DNA of 64,000 nucleotides from Robiginitalea marina. Lineage in GTDB: Bacteria; Bacteroidota; Bacteroidia; Flavobacteriales; Flavobacteriaceae. The position numbers and the translations under genes are program-made. The stretch spans positions 1 to 64,000 of the forward strand of contig NZ_JAMXIB010000011.1 in the NCBI RefSeq assembly GCF_024006985.1, given 5' to 3'. Shown one piece after another: positions 15,089 to 24,869 of the stretch. The notes under the pieces were generated by a model that made no database searches, was not told where the DNA came from, and worked only from the letters and a program-made list of their open reading frames with translations. Positions within the stretch are counted from its first letter, which is position 1. The number at the start of each line of letters is the position of its first letter.

Positions 15089-17917
15089 TTAATGCGCTTC
15101 CAGCCAGTTGTTTCCAACCCCGATGTCGACCACAAGGGGCACGGAGAGGGTATAGGCGTTTTCCATTTCGGATCGGATCATGGCGCTGACTGCGTCCAGT
15201 TCGGGTTGGAACACATCGAAAACCAGTTCGTCGTGTACCTGTAGCAGCATTTTGGTCCGGTAATTCCCTTCCTGTAATTTTTCGTAAATCCGGATCATCG
15301 CGATTTTGATGATGTCGGCGGCGCTCCCCTGTATCGGGGCGTTAATGGCGTTCCGCTCGGCAGCGCCGCGCACCACGGCATTGCTCCCGTTGATATCCTT
15401 AAGGTACCTCCTCCTGCCCAAAACGGTTTGCACGTACCCGTGCTCGCGGGCAAAATCGATTTGCCGCTGTATATAGCTCCGCAGTTTCGGATAGGTCTCA
15501 TAATAGGTATCGATGAGCTCTTTGGCTTCGGTTCGGCTGAGGTTTGTCTGGTTGCTCAAACCAAAGGCAGAAACCCCGTAAATGATCCCGAAATTGACTG
15601 TTTTTGCATTGGAGCGCTGTTCCCGGGTAACGGATTCCAGGGGTACCTGGAAGACCCTTGCGGCCGTGGAGGCATGGATGTCTTCTCCCCTCAGGAAAGA
15701 TTCAATCATGGTATCCTCCTCGCTCAGGGCGGCGATGATTCGCAGTTCTATCTGTGAATAATCTGCGGCAAGCAGCTTGTAATCTGCATTGCGCGGGATA
15801 AAGGCTTTGCGGATCTGGCGTCCCCGCTCCGTGCGAATGGGAATGTTTTGCAAGTTGGGGTTGTTGCTGCTCAACCGCCCGGTGGCCGCAACGGTTTGCA
15901 TGTAGTCGGTATGCACCCTCCCGGTGGAAGGGGCAACCTGCAGGGGCAGGGCATCCACATAGGTGCTCTTGAGCTTGGCCAGCCCCCTGTATTCCAGAAC
16001 ATCCCTGATGATGGCATGGTCCCGGGCCAGGTCAGAGAGTACGTCCTCGGCGGTCGAATACTGCCCGGTACGGGTCTTTTTGGGTTTGTTGACCAGCTTG
16101 AGCTTATCGAAAAGGATTTCCCCGAGCTGCTTTGGGGAACCGATATTGAAGGTTTCCCCGGCCTGTTCATAGATTTTCTTCTCGAGGCTGGCAATATCCC
16201 CTTCCAGTTCCCGGGAAAGTTCCTTAAGGAAGCCGGCATCGAGGTTGATACCCTCCAGCTCCATGGCGGCTAAAACCCGCAGCAACGGGATTTCAATGTC
16301 GGTAAAGAGCCCTACCGTCCCGGCTTCTTTGAGTTCCGGGGCAAAATGGTCGGCCAGTTGCAGGGTAATGTCGGCGTCTTCCACGGCGTACTCGGTCACT
16401 TCCTCCACCGGCACCTCCCGCATGCTGAGCTGGTTCTTCCCCTTTTTGCCGATCAGCTCGGCGATGGGCACCGGGGCGTAATTCAGGTAGGTTTCCGCGA
16501 GCACGTCCATGTTGTGGCGCATGTCGGGGTTGATCAGGTAATGGGCTAGCATGGTGTCGAAGAGGGGGCCGTTTACGGGTACGCCGTAGCGGTGGAGCAC
16601 CTTGATGTCGTATTTCAGGTTCTGCCCCACTTTTTCAATTTCCGCTGATTCAAAGAAGGGGCGCACCTGTTCCAGCAGCTTTTCGGCCTCCTCCATCCCC
16701 TCCGGGAACGGGAGGTAATAGCCTTTATGCGGTTCCCAGCTGAAGGCGATCCCCACCAGTTCGGCTTCCAGGGGGTCCAGGGAAGTGGTCTCCGTATCGA
16801 AGCATACGCGCGGCTGCCCCATCAGGCTTTGGAGGAAGAGGGTTAGCCCCATCCCGGGCGTCACCGTCTGGTAAAGGTGGGGGACCTCTTTGAGGGTTTT
16901 GCGCCCTGAATAGGCCTCCACCTTTTGGGTTTCCTCGGCCCCGAAGAGGGAAAACTGCCCGCTCCCGGCTTCCCGGGCCTGGTTGCGGGCGGTTTCTGTG
17001 CTGCTGACCTGGGTCGGGGTGGTGGTTTCCTCCCCGGAGAATAATTTCACGAACTGCTCCTTGAGCCTCCGGAATTCGAGTTCTTCGAAAAGCTCCTGAA
17101 CCTTCTGGCTGTCGGGGACGCTCAGTTCATAATCCCTTTCATCAAAGGTGACCTCACAATCCACACAGATGGTGGCCAGCTTTTTGGAAAGCCTGCCCAA
17201 TTCGGCATTCTCTTCGATGCGTTCCCGCATTTTCCCCTTCAACTGGTGGGTGTTTTCCAGCAACCCCTCCAGGGAGCCAAATTCCTCGATAAATTTCCTG
17301 GCCGTTTTTTCGCCCACCCCGGGAAACCCGGGGATGTTGTCGCTGGTGTCGCCCATCATGCCCAGGTAGTCGATTACCTGTTCGGGCCGCTCCACCCCAA
17401 AGCGCTGCTGCACCTCCGGGATTCCCCAGATTTCGATGCCATTGCCCATCCGGGCGGGGCGGTACATGAAAATGTTTTCGGAAACCAGTTGTCCGAAGTC
17501 CTTGTCGGGGGTGACCATATACACCTGGTATCCCTGTTGTTCAGCCTGCTTGGCCAGGGTCCCGATGAGGTCGTCGGCTTCCAGGCCTGAGACTTCGATG
17601 CACGGGATATGCATGGCTTTCAGGATTTTCTGTATCCAGGGGACCGCGATGCGGATCGCATCCGGGGTTTCATCCCGGTGGGCCTTATACTCCGGGAAGA
17701 GTTCAGTGCGTTCCGCACTCCCGTCCTTGTCGAAGCAAACGGCCAGGTGGTCCGGCTTTTCACGTCGTATAACATCGAAAAGGGAATTCATGAACCCCAT
17801 GATGGCAGAAGTGTCCATGCCCTTGGAATTGATGCTGGGGTTTTTGATCAGGGCATAATACCCCCTGAAGATCAGGGCGTATGCGTCAAGCAGGAACAAT
17901 CTTTTTTTCTCAGCCAT
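15089..17917 (-). CDS. polA: DNA polymerase I
   Basis: This enzyme does Okazaki-fragment maturation and repair synthesis. I chose ATG at 17917 (MAEKKRLFLLDAYALIFRGYY), since the in-frame ATG 15 bases upstream adds only MKPDP. The 942-residue protein has three domains. The 5' nuclease (about 1-300) contains CFDKDGSAERTELFPEYKAHR. The 3'-5' exonuclease (about 350-540) has FDTETT, GQNLKYDI and YAVEDADIT, so all proofreading motifs are present. The polymerase (about 560-942) has motif A LLAADYSQIELR, motif B RSNAKTVNFGIIYG and motif C LLQVHDELVFDV. It is transcribed alone. Unlike some bacterial Pol I enzymes, proofreading appears intact. Confidence 0.98.
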   Translation of the reverse strand: MAEKKRLFLLDAYALIFRGYYALIKNPSINSKGMDTSAIMGFMNSLFDVIRREKPDHLAVCFDKDGSAERTELFPEYKAHRDETPDAIRIAVPWIQKILKAMHIPCIEVSGLEADDLIGTLAKQAEQQGYQVYMVTPDKDFGQLVSENIFMYRPARMGNGIEIWGIPEVQQRFGVERPEQVIDYLGMMGDTSDNIPGFPGVGEKTARKFIEEFGSLEGLLENTHQLKGKMRERIEENAELGRLSKKLATICVDCEVTFDERDYELSVPDSQKVQELFEELEFRRLKEQFVKLFSGEETTTPTQVSSTETARNQAREAGSGQFSLFGAEETQKVEAYSGRKTLKEVPHLYQTVTPGMGLTLFLQSLMGQPRVCFDTETTSLDPLEAELVGIAFSWEPHKGYYLPFPEGMEEAEKLLEQVRPFFESAEIEKVGQNLKYDIKVLHRYGVPVNGPLFDTMLAHYLINPDMRHNMDVLAETYLNYAPVPIAELIGKKGKNQLSMREVPVEEVTEYAVEDADITLQLADHFAPELKEAGTVGLFTDIEIPLLRVLAAMELEGINLDAGFLKELSRELEGDIASLEKKIYEQAGETFNIGSPKQLGEILFDKLKLVNKPKKTRTGQYSTAEDVLSDLARDHAIIRDVLEYRGLAKLKSTYVDALPLQVAPSTGRVHTDYMQTVAATGRLSSNNPNLQNIPIRTERGRQIRKAFIPRNADYKLLAADYSQIELRIIAALSEEDTMIESFLRGEDIHASTAARVFQVPLESVTREQRSNAKTVNFGIIYGVSAFGLSNQTNLSRTEAKELIDTYYETYPKLRSYIQRQIDFAREHGYVQTVLGRRRYLKDINGSNAVVRGAAERNAINAPIQGSAADIIKIAMIRIYEKLQEGNYRTKMLLQVHDELVFDVFQPELDAVSAMIRSEMENAYTLSVPLVVDIGVGNNWLEAH

Positions 17918-17956
17918 GGGATCGGGTTTCAAGGGGTTTCAAAACTACTAAGAATC

Positions 17957-18946
17957 TCAGGATTTCAGGTAACTTTCGGCAGGGGTGTTCCGGTGGCCCC
18001 GGGAATCGTACTGCCGAAAGCTGAACCCCGGGTGTGCCCCATAAGCGCCAGTTTCTCCGCGGTGGTTCAGCGCGATAAACCCAATCTGGAAATCAGGCCT
18101 GCCCTGTTTCCGACCCAGGATCCGCCGAACCCCTTCCTCGCAGGCCTCCTGGGGGCTTTTTCCCTGCCGCATGAGCTCCACGATGAGGAAGCTCCCCACG
18201 GTGCGCACTACTTCCTCCCCCAGGCCTGTCGCGGTGGCTGCCCCCACCTCAGGGTCCACGTAAAGGCCGGCCCCGATAACGGGCGAATCCCCTACGCGCC
18301 CGCGCATCTTGTAGGCCAGGCCGCTGGTGGTGCAGGCGCCGGCCAGCCGGCCTTCCCCATCCATGGCCAGGATGCCTATGGTGTCGTGGTTTTCGATATT
18401 GATGACGGGTTGGTAGCGGGAGGTCTTTTTCCATTCTTCCCATTCCTCCCGGGATGCCGGGGTAAGCAGGTCCTGGGAAGGGAACCCCTGTTCCCGGGCA
18501 AATTGCGCGGCCCCGGCCCCGGCCAGGATCACATGGGGGGTCTGCTCCATTACCTTGCGCGCAACGGAAACGGCATGGACAAAGCCTTCCAGGCCCATCA
18601 CGGCCCCACAGTTTCCATTGGAGTCCATGATGCAGGCGTCCAGGGTGACCACGCCTTCACGGTCCGGCCGTCCGCCCAGCCCCACGGTCTGGTTGCCGGG
18701 GTCGGCTTCTTCCACCATGGCCCCGGCCTCCACGGCATCCAGGGCCGTCCCCCCGTTTTGGAGCACCTCCCAGGCCCTGGCGGTGGCGTTGCCAAAATCC
18801 CAGGTGCACAGGGTTATGGGGCCGGGGTGGCTGCCAGCCGGAACAGGTTTTCCGGGGGAGGGTTCCTGGCAGGAAATCAGGCTGGCCCCGCCCATGGCGG
18901 CCGTGGCGCCCAGGGTGGAATTCTTCAGGAATTTTCTTCGGTGCAT
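17957..18946 (-). CDS. Glycosylasparaginase-like N-terminal nucleophile hydrolase, exported lipoprotein
   Basis: This protein belongs to the N(4)-(beta-N-acetylglucosaminyl)-L-asparaginase / isoaspartyl peptidase family, which self-cleaves before a catalytic Thr. The 329-residue precursor has a twin-arginine-like start (RRKFLKNSTLGATAAMGGASL) ending in a lipobox LISC with Cys26. The mature alpha part contains GGRPDREG and LDACIMD. Autocleavage is predicted before Thr189 in ENHDTIGILAMD, and the beta part contains GACTTSGLAYKMRGRVGDSPVIGAGLY. The GRVGDSP loop favours glycosylasparaginase over plain asparaginase. It may remove Asn-linked sugars from scavenged glycopeptides. It is divergent from cutC with a 40-base gap. 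Confidence 0.87.
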   Translation of the reverse strand: MHRRKFLKNSTLGATAAMGGASLISCQEPSPGKPVPAGSHPGPITLCTWDFGNATARAWEVLQNGGTALDAVEAGAMVEEADPGNQTVGLGGRPDREGVVTLDACIMDSNGNCGAVMGLEGFVHAVSVARKVMEQTPHVILAGAGAAQFAREQGFPSQDLLTPASREEWEEWKKTSRYQPVINIENHDTIGILAMDGEGRLAGACTTSGLAYKMRGRVGDSPVIGAGLYVDPEVGAATATGLGEEVVRTVGSFLIVELMRQGKSPQEACEEGVRRILGRKQGRPDFQIGFIALNHRGETGAYGAHPGFSFRQYDSRGHRNTPAESYLKS

Positions 18947-18986
18947 GGGAGGAAGGATTTACATTTAGGAAAATTAAAGATAAGCA

Positions 18987-19715
18987 ATGAAGGTAGAAGT
19001 TTGCGTGTCTTCCGTGGAATCGGCCCGTGTAGCCGAAGCGGCCGGGGCCGACCGCCTGGAACTTTGCGGTGAGCTCGCCTTGGGGGGGGTGACCCCTTCC
19101 CCGGGTTTGTTGCAGGCCGTCAGGGAGGCGGTCCGTATCCCCGTGCATGTGCTGATCCGGCCCCGAAGCGGTGATTTTTGTTACTCCGAATGGGAATTCG
19201 AACAAATGCTCCTCGATATTGCTTTTTGCCGTCGGTTGGGGTTTGAAGGATTTGCCCTGGGTTGCCTGCAGGCGGATGGCCGGCTCGATCGAAGCGGGAT
19301 GCAGGCCCTGGCCCGGGAGGCCGGCCCTTCCCACCTGACCTTCCACCGCGCTTTTGACCGGATGGAAGATTGGGAAGGTGCCCTTGAGCCGCTGGAAGCC
19401 CTCGGCGTGCGGACCATCCTCTCCAGCGGCAGGGCCCCCACGGCCGAAGCAGGCCTTTCCTTGCTTGAAAAGCTGCAGGCCAGTTGCGGTTTGGGCATCA
19501 TGCCCGGGGCTGGTATCGGCCCACAAAATGTTTCCCTGTTCCTCGGCAGGGGGTTTGAGGCCATCCACCTAAGCGGCCTGCCCAGGGGCCCAAGGGAAGA
19601 TTTCCGCGGGTTGCCGCTGAACTCCCCATCCCTCCTCAGGGAAGGCCCCCCCCTGCAAGCCGACCCCGAACGGCTGCAGGCGGTCGTGGACCGTGTCAGG
19701 GGGCAGGGGCTGTGA
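18987..19715 (+). CDS. cutC: CutC family copper homeostasis protein
   Basis: The 242-residue protein is a TIM-barrel of the CutC family. It starts VEVCVSSVESARVAEAAGADRLELCGEL and contains GGVTPSPGLL, VLIRPRSGDFCYS and the HRAFDRM segment near residues 121-127. CutC was linked to copper tolerance in E. coli, but the biochemical role remains disputed. Length is typical (about 245). A TACATTTA box at 18960-18967 may drive it (one mismatch to consensus). The next gene begins 33 bases after its stop, with a promoter-like box between. Confidence 0.9.
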   Translation: MKVEVCVSSVESARVAEAAGADRLELCGELALGGVTPSPGLLQAVREAVRIPVHVLIRPRSGDFCYSEWEFEQMLLDIAFCRRLGFEGFALGCLQADGRLDRSGMQALAREAGPSHLTFHRAFDRMEDWEGALEPLEALGVRTILSSGRAPTAEAGLSLLEKLQASCGLGIMPGAGIGPQNVSLFLGRGFEAIHLSGLPRGPREDFRGLPLNSPSLLREGPPLQADPERLQAVVDRVRGQGL

Positions 19716-19728
19716 GGGGGAAATTGGG

Positions 19729-19736
19729 TATATTTG
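19729..19736 (+). promoter_or_regulatory. Predicted -7 box for the metallophosphoesterase gene
   Basis: TATATTTG matches TAnnTTTG and ends 12 bases before the ATG at 19749. If used, the message would have only a few untranslated bases. No -33 TTG at the usual spacing is seen. Confidence 0.45.
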
Positions 19737-19748
19737 CAAAAAGATTTT

Positions 19749-20978
19749 ATGCTCCGCTGGATCCTGTTCGTGATCGTTTACCTGGCCATGGCCCTTTATA
19801 CCCTGCAGGCCCTCAGATCGGGCACGCGGTTTCCGTGGCTGCACTACCTGTACCTGGCCATTGCCCTCCTGATCCTGGGCAATTTCATTTACCAGTTTAC
19901 CGTCGGGGATGATACCGGCCGCGTATTAAACCGGCCCAAGAGTTATGCCTTTGGCTTTTTGATTGCCATCCTGACCTTTAACCTGATCACCATATTCTTC
20001 CTGTTCTCTGAAGATATCTACCGCATGCTGATGGCAGGGTACCACCGCCTTTTCGGAGGCCGGGCGGAATTCAGCCTTCCCGGGCGACGGCGGTTTATCA
20101 GCCTAATGGCCCTTGGCCTTGCCAGTATCCCCTTCGGAGCCTTGCTCTACGGCATGTACCGGGGTAAGTACCGCTTTCGGGTGTTGAAATACGACCTGGA
20201 ATTCAAGGACCTACCCGATGGGTTCCACAATTATACCATTACCCAGATCTCCGATGTGCACAGTGGAAGCTTCGACAACCGCGAAAAGATCGAATACGGG
20301 GTTTCCCTGATCAACCAGCAGCAAAGCGACGTGATCCTGTTTACCGGGGACCTGGTGAACAACAAAACCTCGGAAATGATTCCCTGGGCTGACCTGTTCG
20401 CCACCCTGAAGGCCCCTGACGGCAAATACTCCATCCTTGGGAACCACGATTATGGCGACTACATCCCCTGGGACACCGAAGAAGAAAAGGCACAGAACCT
20501 GCAAGACCTGAAAAAACTCCAGCGCGAGATGGGGTTTGACCTGCTGCTCAATGAGCATCGCTACCTGGAACGGGGAGGAGACCGAATAGCACTGATCGGC
20601 GTCGAAAACTGGGGACGCGGAGGTTTCAAAAAGGCGGGGGACCTGCGCAAGGCCACTGAAGGGATCCACCCTGGCGACTTCAAGGTCCTGCTCAGCCATG
20701 ACCCTTCCCACTGGGAAGACCAGGTCATCCACGACGACCTGCATTACCACCTTACCCTGAGCGGCCATACCCATGGCATGCAATTCGGGATTGAGATCCC
20801 GGGATGGATAAAATGGAGCCCGGTCAAATGGCGGTATAAATACTGGGCAGGGGTTTATGAGGAACTCGGCCAGTTCATCAATGTGAACCGCGGCTTCGGT
20901 TTTCTTGGCTACCCGGGTCGCGTGGGGATCTGGCCGGAGATCACGGTGATCAGGCTCCGAAAAACCGGATTGTCTTGA
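19749..20978 (+). CDS. Membrane-anchored calcineurin-like metallophosphoesterase
   Basis: This 409-residue protein has an N-terminal membrane domain of about four helices (roughly residues 1-20, 30-50, 65-90 and 110-130). A calcineurin-like phosphoesterase domain follows. Its metal-binding motifs are SDVHSG (about 173-178), TGDLVNN, LGNHDYGDY, LLSHDP and SGHTHGMQFG near 340. This arrangement is typical of YaeI/YkuE-type enzymes, which in other bacteria act on lipid-linked pyrophosphates or UDP-diacylglucosamine. The substrate here is not determined. The frame is open to a TTG at 19734, but the ATG at 19749 sits correctly behind the predicted promoter. Confidence 0.88.
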   Translation: MLRWILFVIVYLAMALYTLQALRSGTRFPWLHYLYLAIALLILGNFIYQFTVGDDTGRVLNRPKSYAFGFLIAILTFNLITIFFLFSEDIYRMLMAGYHRLFGGRAEFSLPGRRRFISLMALGLASIPFGALLYGMYRGKYRFRVLKYDLEFKDLPDGFHNYTITQISDVHSGSFDNREKIEYGVSLINQQQSDVILFTGDLVNNKTSEMIPWADLFATLKAPDGKYSILGNHDYGDYIPWDTEEEKAQNLQDLKKLQREMGFDLLLNEHRYLERGGDRIALIGVENWGRGGFKKAGDLRKATEGIHPGDFKVLLSHDPSHWEDQVIHDDLHYHLTLSGHTHGMQFGIEIPGWIKWSPVKWRYKYWAGVYEELGQFINVNRGFGFLGYPGRVGIWPEITVIRLRKTGLS

Positions 20979-21027
20979 AATACATCCCATTGCTGCGCCA
21001 TCAGGAAGGGAATATCACAAATTTTCT

Positions 21028-21035
21028 TACTTTTG
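21028..21035 (+). promoter_or_regulatory. Predicted -7 box for the thioredoxin-fold gene
   Basis: TACTTTTG matches TAnnTTTG exactly and lies 22 bases before the ATG at 21058. A -33 TTG at normal spacing is not evident. Confidence 0.5.
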
Positions 21036-21057
21036 GGAGGAACCCAATGCACGCCAT

Positions 21058-21354
21058 ATGTCTAAATTCGGTGAACTTATAGACCAGGACATCCCTGTTC
21101 TGCTGGATTTCTACGCCGAGTGGAACGAACCTTCAACCTCCATGCATCCCGTGCTCCGCGATGTGGCTGCGGCCCTGGGCGATAAGGGCAAGGTCATCAA
21201 GATTGATGTGGACAAGAACAAGGAACTTTCCCAGGCCTTGCGGATCAAAGGCCTGCCCACCCTTATGATCTACAAGAAGGGGGAAATGGTGTGGCGGCAA
21301 AGCGGGGAACAGGATGCCAATACCCTCATCGGTATCCTTAACGAATACCTCTGA
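21058..21354 (+). CDS. Thioredoxin-fold protein lacking all cysteines
   Basis: The 98-residue protein aligns end to end with thioredoxin: VLLDFYAEW (strand and Trp), IKIDVDKNKELSQALRIKGLPTLMIYKKG (including the cis-Pro loop GLPT) and the C-terminal helix. The active-site position that should read WCGPC instead reads WNEPSTSM, and there is no Cys anywhere. It cannot do thiol-disulfide exchange by the usual route. A scaffold, chaperone-like or binding role is more likely. It is preceded by a consensus -7 box and converges with the large membrane protein gene on the other strand. Confidence 0.85.
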   Translation: MSKFGELIDQDIPVLLDFYAEWNEPSTSMHPVLRDVAAALGDKGKVIKIDVDKNKELSQALRIKGLPTLMIYKKGEMVWRQSGEQDANTLIGILNEYL

Positions 21355-21408
21355 CCAACCAGCCCCATAACGGAGCTACAATTTTCTTTAGGCCCCGATT
21401 TGGGAATC

Positions 21409-24400
21409 CTATTGGATGTCTTCCGGCAAGTCCAGGCTGTCAGGCCCTTCCATGGGGATATTGTCCTGCCGGGTGCTGTCGGGCACCACGGCTCCAGGGG
21501 AGGCCTCAGGGAGGGCGGGCAACTCATCCAAAAGGCGGTCTTCCTTGTAAAACCCAAACCGGTCTAGCTGCCGGTTGAAGACTTCGGTTTCTTTTTCCGC
21601 CAGTTCCCGGTCGTTGTTTTCAATGGCGATATCGATGATGCGCCGGTAGCCCTCCATGTCGGAAAGGATTTCATTTATTTGGTCGTATTGCTGGTCCACG
21701 GGGGCCCCGGCGTAGTAATCGAGGCGCCCCTGGTAAATGGCTTGCAATTGGTTGAACAGGTCGCGGGCCTTCATGGTTTCCCCAACCTTGTAGTAGCCGT
21801 CCAGGAAAGGTTCCACAAAGGCATAAAACCCAAACTGCTCCACAGGCATGTGGGTGAGGGACAGCTCAATGATGTTTCGTGCCCTGTCGATTTTGTTTTC
21901 TTCCAGGAGGCGCTCCAGCAGCCTGGCCAGGTTGCTCCTCAGGGAAAGGCCCTGGGAACGCGTCTGTGGATCGATGTAAACGTCGGGGTCGCCCGAGTTG
22001 CCCCATTCCCAGCCCATCACCACATCGTACATCAGGTCGGTATCGATGCGGCCCATTTCGAAGGGGCTCCGGTTCTGGGTGCGGATAGGGACGAGCTTGT
22101 ACGCCATTCCGTCGAGCTGGAGGTAATCTTTCATCCAGAGGTATTCTGCGCTGTCAAAGCTTCCCCCGGAGAAATAGATGGGGCGTTCCCAGTTGTTGTT
22201 CGCCAGGATGTCTAGCATCATGATGCGGTTCTTGGCCAGGGCGCCGGGAAGGTCTATATCGATATAATCGACGATCAGGGCCGAATCCTTGGCTTTGACC
22301 AGGCCACTTTTCAGGACGTTCTCCCTGTTTACCGGCACACGGATTTTATCGGTGGGGTAGTAAACCAGGTCCAGGGTGCTTTCAGGGTACTGGCTCAGGT
22401 CGGCCCCGTTCCGCTCCAGGTAGTAGCGCAGCTTGGTCTCCGGTTTGTCACTGCCGATCCAGTTCATGAAATCCCTGATGTCCCAGCGGTTGTCGGTGAT
22501 CTTTTGCAGGTAGATCACATCCCGGTTCCCGTACCGGTACAGGTCGTGGGTAAGCTGCGATGGAATGGCCTCACTTTCATATGCCTTGTGCTTCATCTGG
22601 TCTACGTACCAGTCCGTGGCGAAAAGGCTGGTGCAGATCACCCTTACGTCAGTCCGGTAATTTTCGATCTCCTGAACGTACCAAAGCGGGAAGGTGTCGT
22701 TGTCGCCAATGGTAAAGATCATGGCCCCGGCATCTTCCTGGCAACTGTCGAGGTATTGCATGGCTGCGGACCGCGCCGTGTAACGCCCCGAACGGTCGTG
22801 GTCGTCCCAGTTTTGGGAAGCCATCACCACCGGTACGGCCAGCAGGCAGGCCAGGGTAACAGCCGGGGCCCAGATACGGGGGGCGATCCATTTTTTGAAC
22901 TCTTCATACAGGGCCAGTACCCCCAGCCCCACCCAGATGGCGAAAACGTAAAAGGAGCCCACCAGGGAATAATCCCTTTCCCGGGGCTGGAAGATGTAGG
23001 GGTTTGTATAGAATTGGATGGCGAGGCCCGTAAACAGGAAAAAGACCAACAGGACCCAGAACTGTTTTGGGTTGCGCGAAGCCTGGAACAATATACCGAT
23101 GATCCCCAGCAACAGGGGAAGGAAATAATAGGTGTTGCGCCCTTTGTTTTCGAGTTTGTCCTTGGGCAGGTTCTCCTGGCTGCCCACGCGGATGGCATCG
23201 ATGAAAGCGATGCCGCTGATCCATTCACCCTGTCCGTTGTACCGGCCTTGCAGGTCGTCCTGCTTGCCGACAAAATTCCACATGAAGTACCTCCAGTACA
23301 TATATCCGAACTGGAAACTCAGCATATAGCGGATGTTGTCCCATAACGATGGGGGATGTACCTCCAGGAATTCCCCGAAGCGCCTCAGGAAACCGATGTA
23401 CTGTTCCTGGTCGATTTCCCCGTTGGCCAATCCTTCCCTGACCTGTTGGGCAGCCTTCCGGAGTTCCTCGTTGCTTGATTTCAGGCTGAATTCCAGGGGC
23501 CCGAAATACTTCATGTAATTTTCGGCGTGCTGGTCGCTCCACATGCGAGGCAGGAGCCCTACGTGGTTTTCGTTGGGGCCTGGCAGGGCTTCTTCATATT
23601 TGTTGACGATAATGTATTTGCCTTGTTTCTCGTCCCGCTCGTATTTGGGTTTATCGTCCCGGTTATCCCCCGGGGGGGCAAACAGGTCGCTGTAATAGGC
23701 CCCGTACACCGGGCTGTCTACCCCCGGGTATTGCTCGCGGTTGTAATAGGCCAGCAGGGCCCGCGCGTCTTCCGGGTTGTTTTCGTTGATCACCACCTTG
23801 GCGTTGGCCCGGATGGGCAGCATCAGCCAGGAGGAAAACCCGAGGAACAGGAACAACCCGCACAACACCAGGGTATTGGCCCGGTAGTATTGGTTCCTGC
23901 GGGTGTAGCGGAGCCCGAAATAAAAGGCCCCGGCAAACAGCAGGCCCATAATGATGGTCCCTGAGTTGAAGGGCAGGCCAACCTCGTTGATAAAGAACAC
24001 CTCGCTCCATCCAAAGAGTTTCAGCACATAGGTAAGTGAAAACTTATAGACCAGGATCAGCACGGCCACCACAGCCACATTGGCCAGCAGGAAGTTTTTG
24101 ACGGTGGTTTCGCGGTAGCGTTTGAAATAATAGAGCAGCCCGATGGAAGGGATGGCAAGGAACCCCATGAACTGGATTCCGAAAGTGAGCCCAATCACAA
24201 AGGCGATAAGTACCAGGAACCGGTCTCCCCTGGGGGAATCGAGGTTGTCGGTCCACTTCAGGCCCAGCCACATCAGCAGCGACATGATCAGGCTGGCCAT
24301 GGCGTATACCTCGGTTTCCACGGCATTGAACCAGAAGCTGTCGGAAAACGTAAGGGTCAGGCAACCAACCAGTCCGGCCCCCAGCAAGGCGATGGCCTTC

Positions 24401-24747
24401 GGGTTGGAGAGGGGTGCATCCCCCACCGCCAGTTTGCGGCCCAGGTTCGTAATTGTCCAGAACATAAACAAAATTGCAAAGGCGCTCGATACCCCCGACA
24501 TCAGGTTCACCATCAGGGCCACTTTGTCGGCCTCAGGGGCGAAAAGGGCAAAGAAGGCCCCCAACATTTGGAACAGGGGGGCACCCGGAGGGTGGGCCAC
24601 CTGCAGTTTGGCCGAGGTGGAGATGTATTCCCCGGCATCCCAGAAGCTGCCCGTTGGTTCCACGGTAAGGACATAAGTGGCCAGGGCGATTATAAAAACA
24701 AACCACCCCATCAGGGTGTCCCACTTCTCGAAGTTTTTGGCAACCAT
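21409..24747 (-). CDS. DUF2723 / glycosyltransferase family 117 membrane protein
   Basis: The 1112-residue protein is of the DUF2723 (GT117) family, found mostly in Bacteroidota and related to protein O-mannosyltransferase-like GT-C enzymes. The N-terminal half (about 15-650) is a multi-helix membrane domain. Its first periplasmic loop contains the family motif VEPTGSFWDAGEYISTSAKLQVAHPPGAP, with an acidic pair expected in GT-C catalysis. The C-terminal part is soluble and probably periplasmic, and contains GAMIFTIGDNDTFPLWYVQEIE and RDVIYLQKITDN. The tail is Pro/Asp-rich. The family is suspected of adding sugars to exported proteins or lipids. Donor and acceptor are unknown. It appears to be a single-gene unit. 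Confidence 0.88.
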   Translation of the reverse strand: MVAKNFEKWDTLMGWFVFIIALATYVLTVEPTGSFWDAGEYISTSAKLQVAHPPGAPLFQMLGAFFALFAPEADKVALMVNLMSGVSSAFAILFMFWTITNLGRKLAVGDAPLSNPKAIALLGAGLVGCLTLTFSDSFWFNAVETEVYAMASLIMSLLMWLGLKWTDNLDSPRGDRFLVLIAFVIGLTFGIQFMGFLAIPSIGLLYYFKRYRETTVKNFLLANVAVVAVLILVYKFSLTYVLKLFGWSEVFFINEVGLPFNSGTIIMGLLFAGAFYFGLRYTRRNQYYRANTLVLCGLFLFLGFSSWLMLPIRANAKVVINENNPEDARALLAYYNREQYPGVDSPVYGAYYSDLFAPPGDNRDDKPKYERDEKQGKYIIVNKYEEALPGPNENHVGLLPRMWSDQHAENYMKYFGPLEFSLKSSNEELRKAAQQVREGLANGEIDQEQYIGFLRRFGEFLEVHPPSLWDNIRYMLSFQFGYMYWRYFMWNFVGKQDDLQGRYNGQGEWISGIAFIDAIRVGSQENLPKDKLENKGRNTYYFLPLLLGIIGILFQASRNPKQFWVLLVFFLFTGLAIQFYTNPYIFQPRERDYSLVGSFYVFAIWVGLGVLALYEEFKKWIAPRIWAPAVTLACLLAVPVVMASQNWDDHDRSGRYTARSAAMQYLDSCQEDAGAMIFTIGDNDTFPLWYVQEIENYRTDVRVICTSLFATDWYVDQMKHKAYESEAIPSQLTHDLYRYGNRDVIYLQKITDNRWDIRDFMNWIGSDKPETKLRYYLERNGADLSQYPESTLDLVYYPTDKIRVPVNRENVLKSGLVKAKDSALIVDYIDIDLPGALAKNRIMMLDILANNNWERPIYFSGGSFDSAEYLWMKDYLQLDGMAYKLVPIRTQNRSPFEMGRIDTDLMYDVVMGWEWGNSGDPDVYIDPQTRSQGLSLRSNLARLLERLLEENKIDRARNIIELSLTHMPVEQFGFYAFVEPFLDGYYKVGETMKARDLFNQLQAIYQGRLDYYAGAPVDQQYDQINEILSDMEGYRRIIDIAIENNDRELAEKETEVFNRQLDRFGFYKEDRLLDELPALPEASPGAVVPDSTRQDNIPMEGPDSLDLPEDIQ

Positions 24748-24869
24748 GGATCCGCGCTTTTACAGGTACGGGGCGAATTTAGCAATTAATGGCCAGATGG
24801 GGTCCCCTTTTTGCCAAAGGTTTAACACCACATGCCCCCTTGCCCGGGGATGAAATTGGATCAAATTTG

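Noticed and set aside
17609-19072. 487-codon plus-strand frame across polA, the asparaginase and the cutC start
   Set aside because: It crosses three well-supported genes and two intergenic regions, with no protein resemblance.
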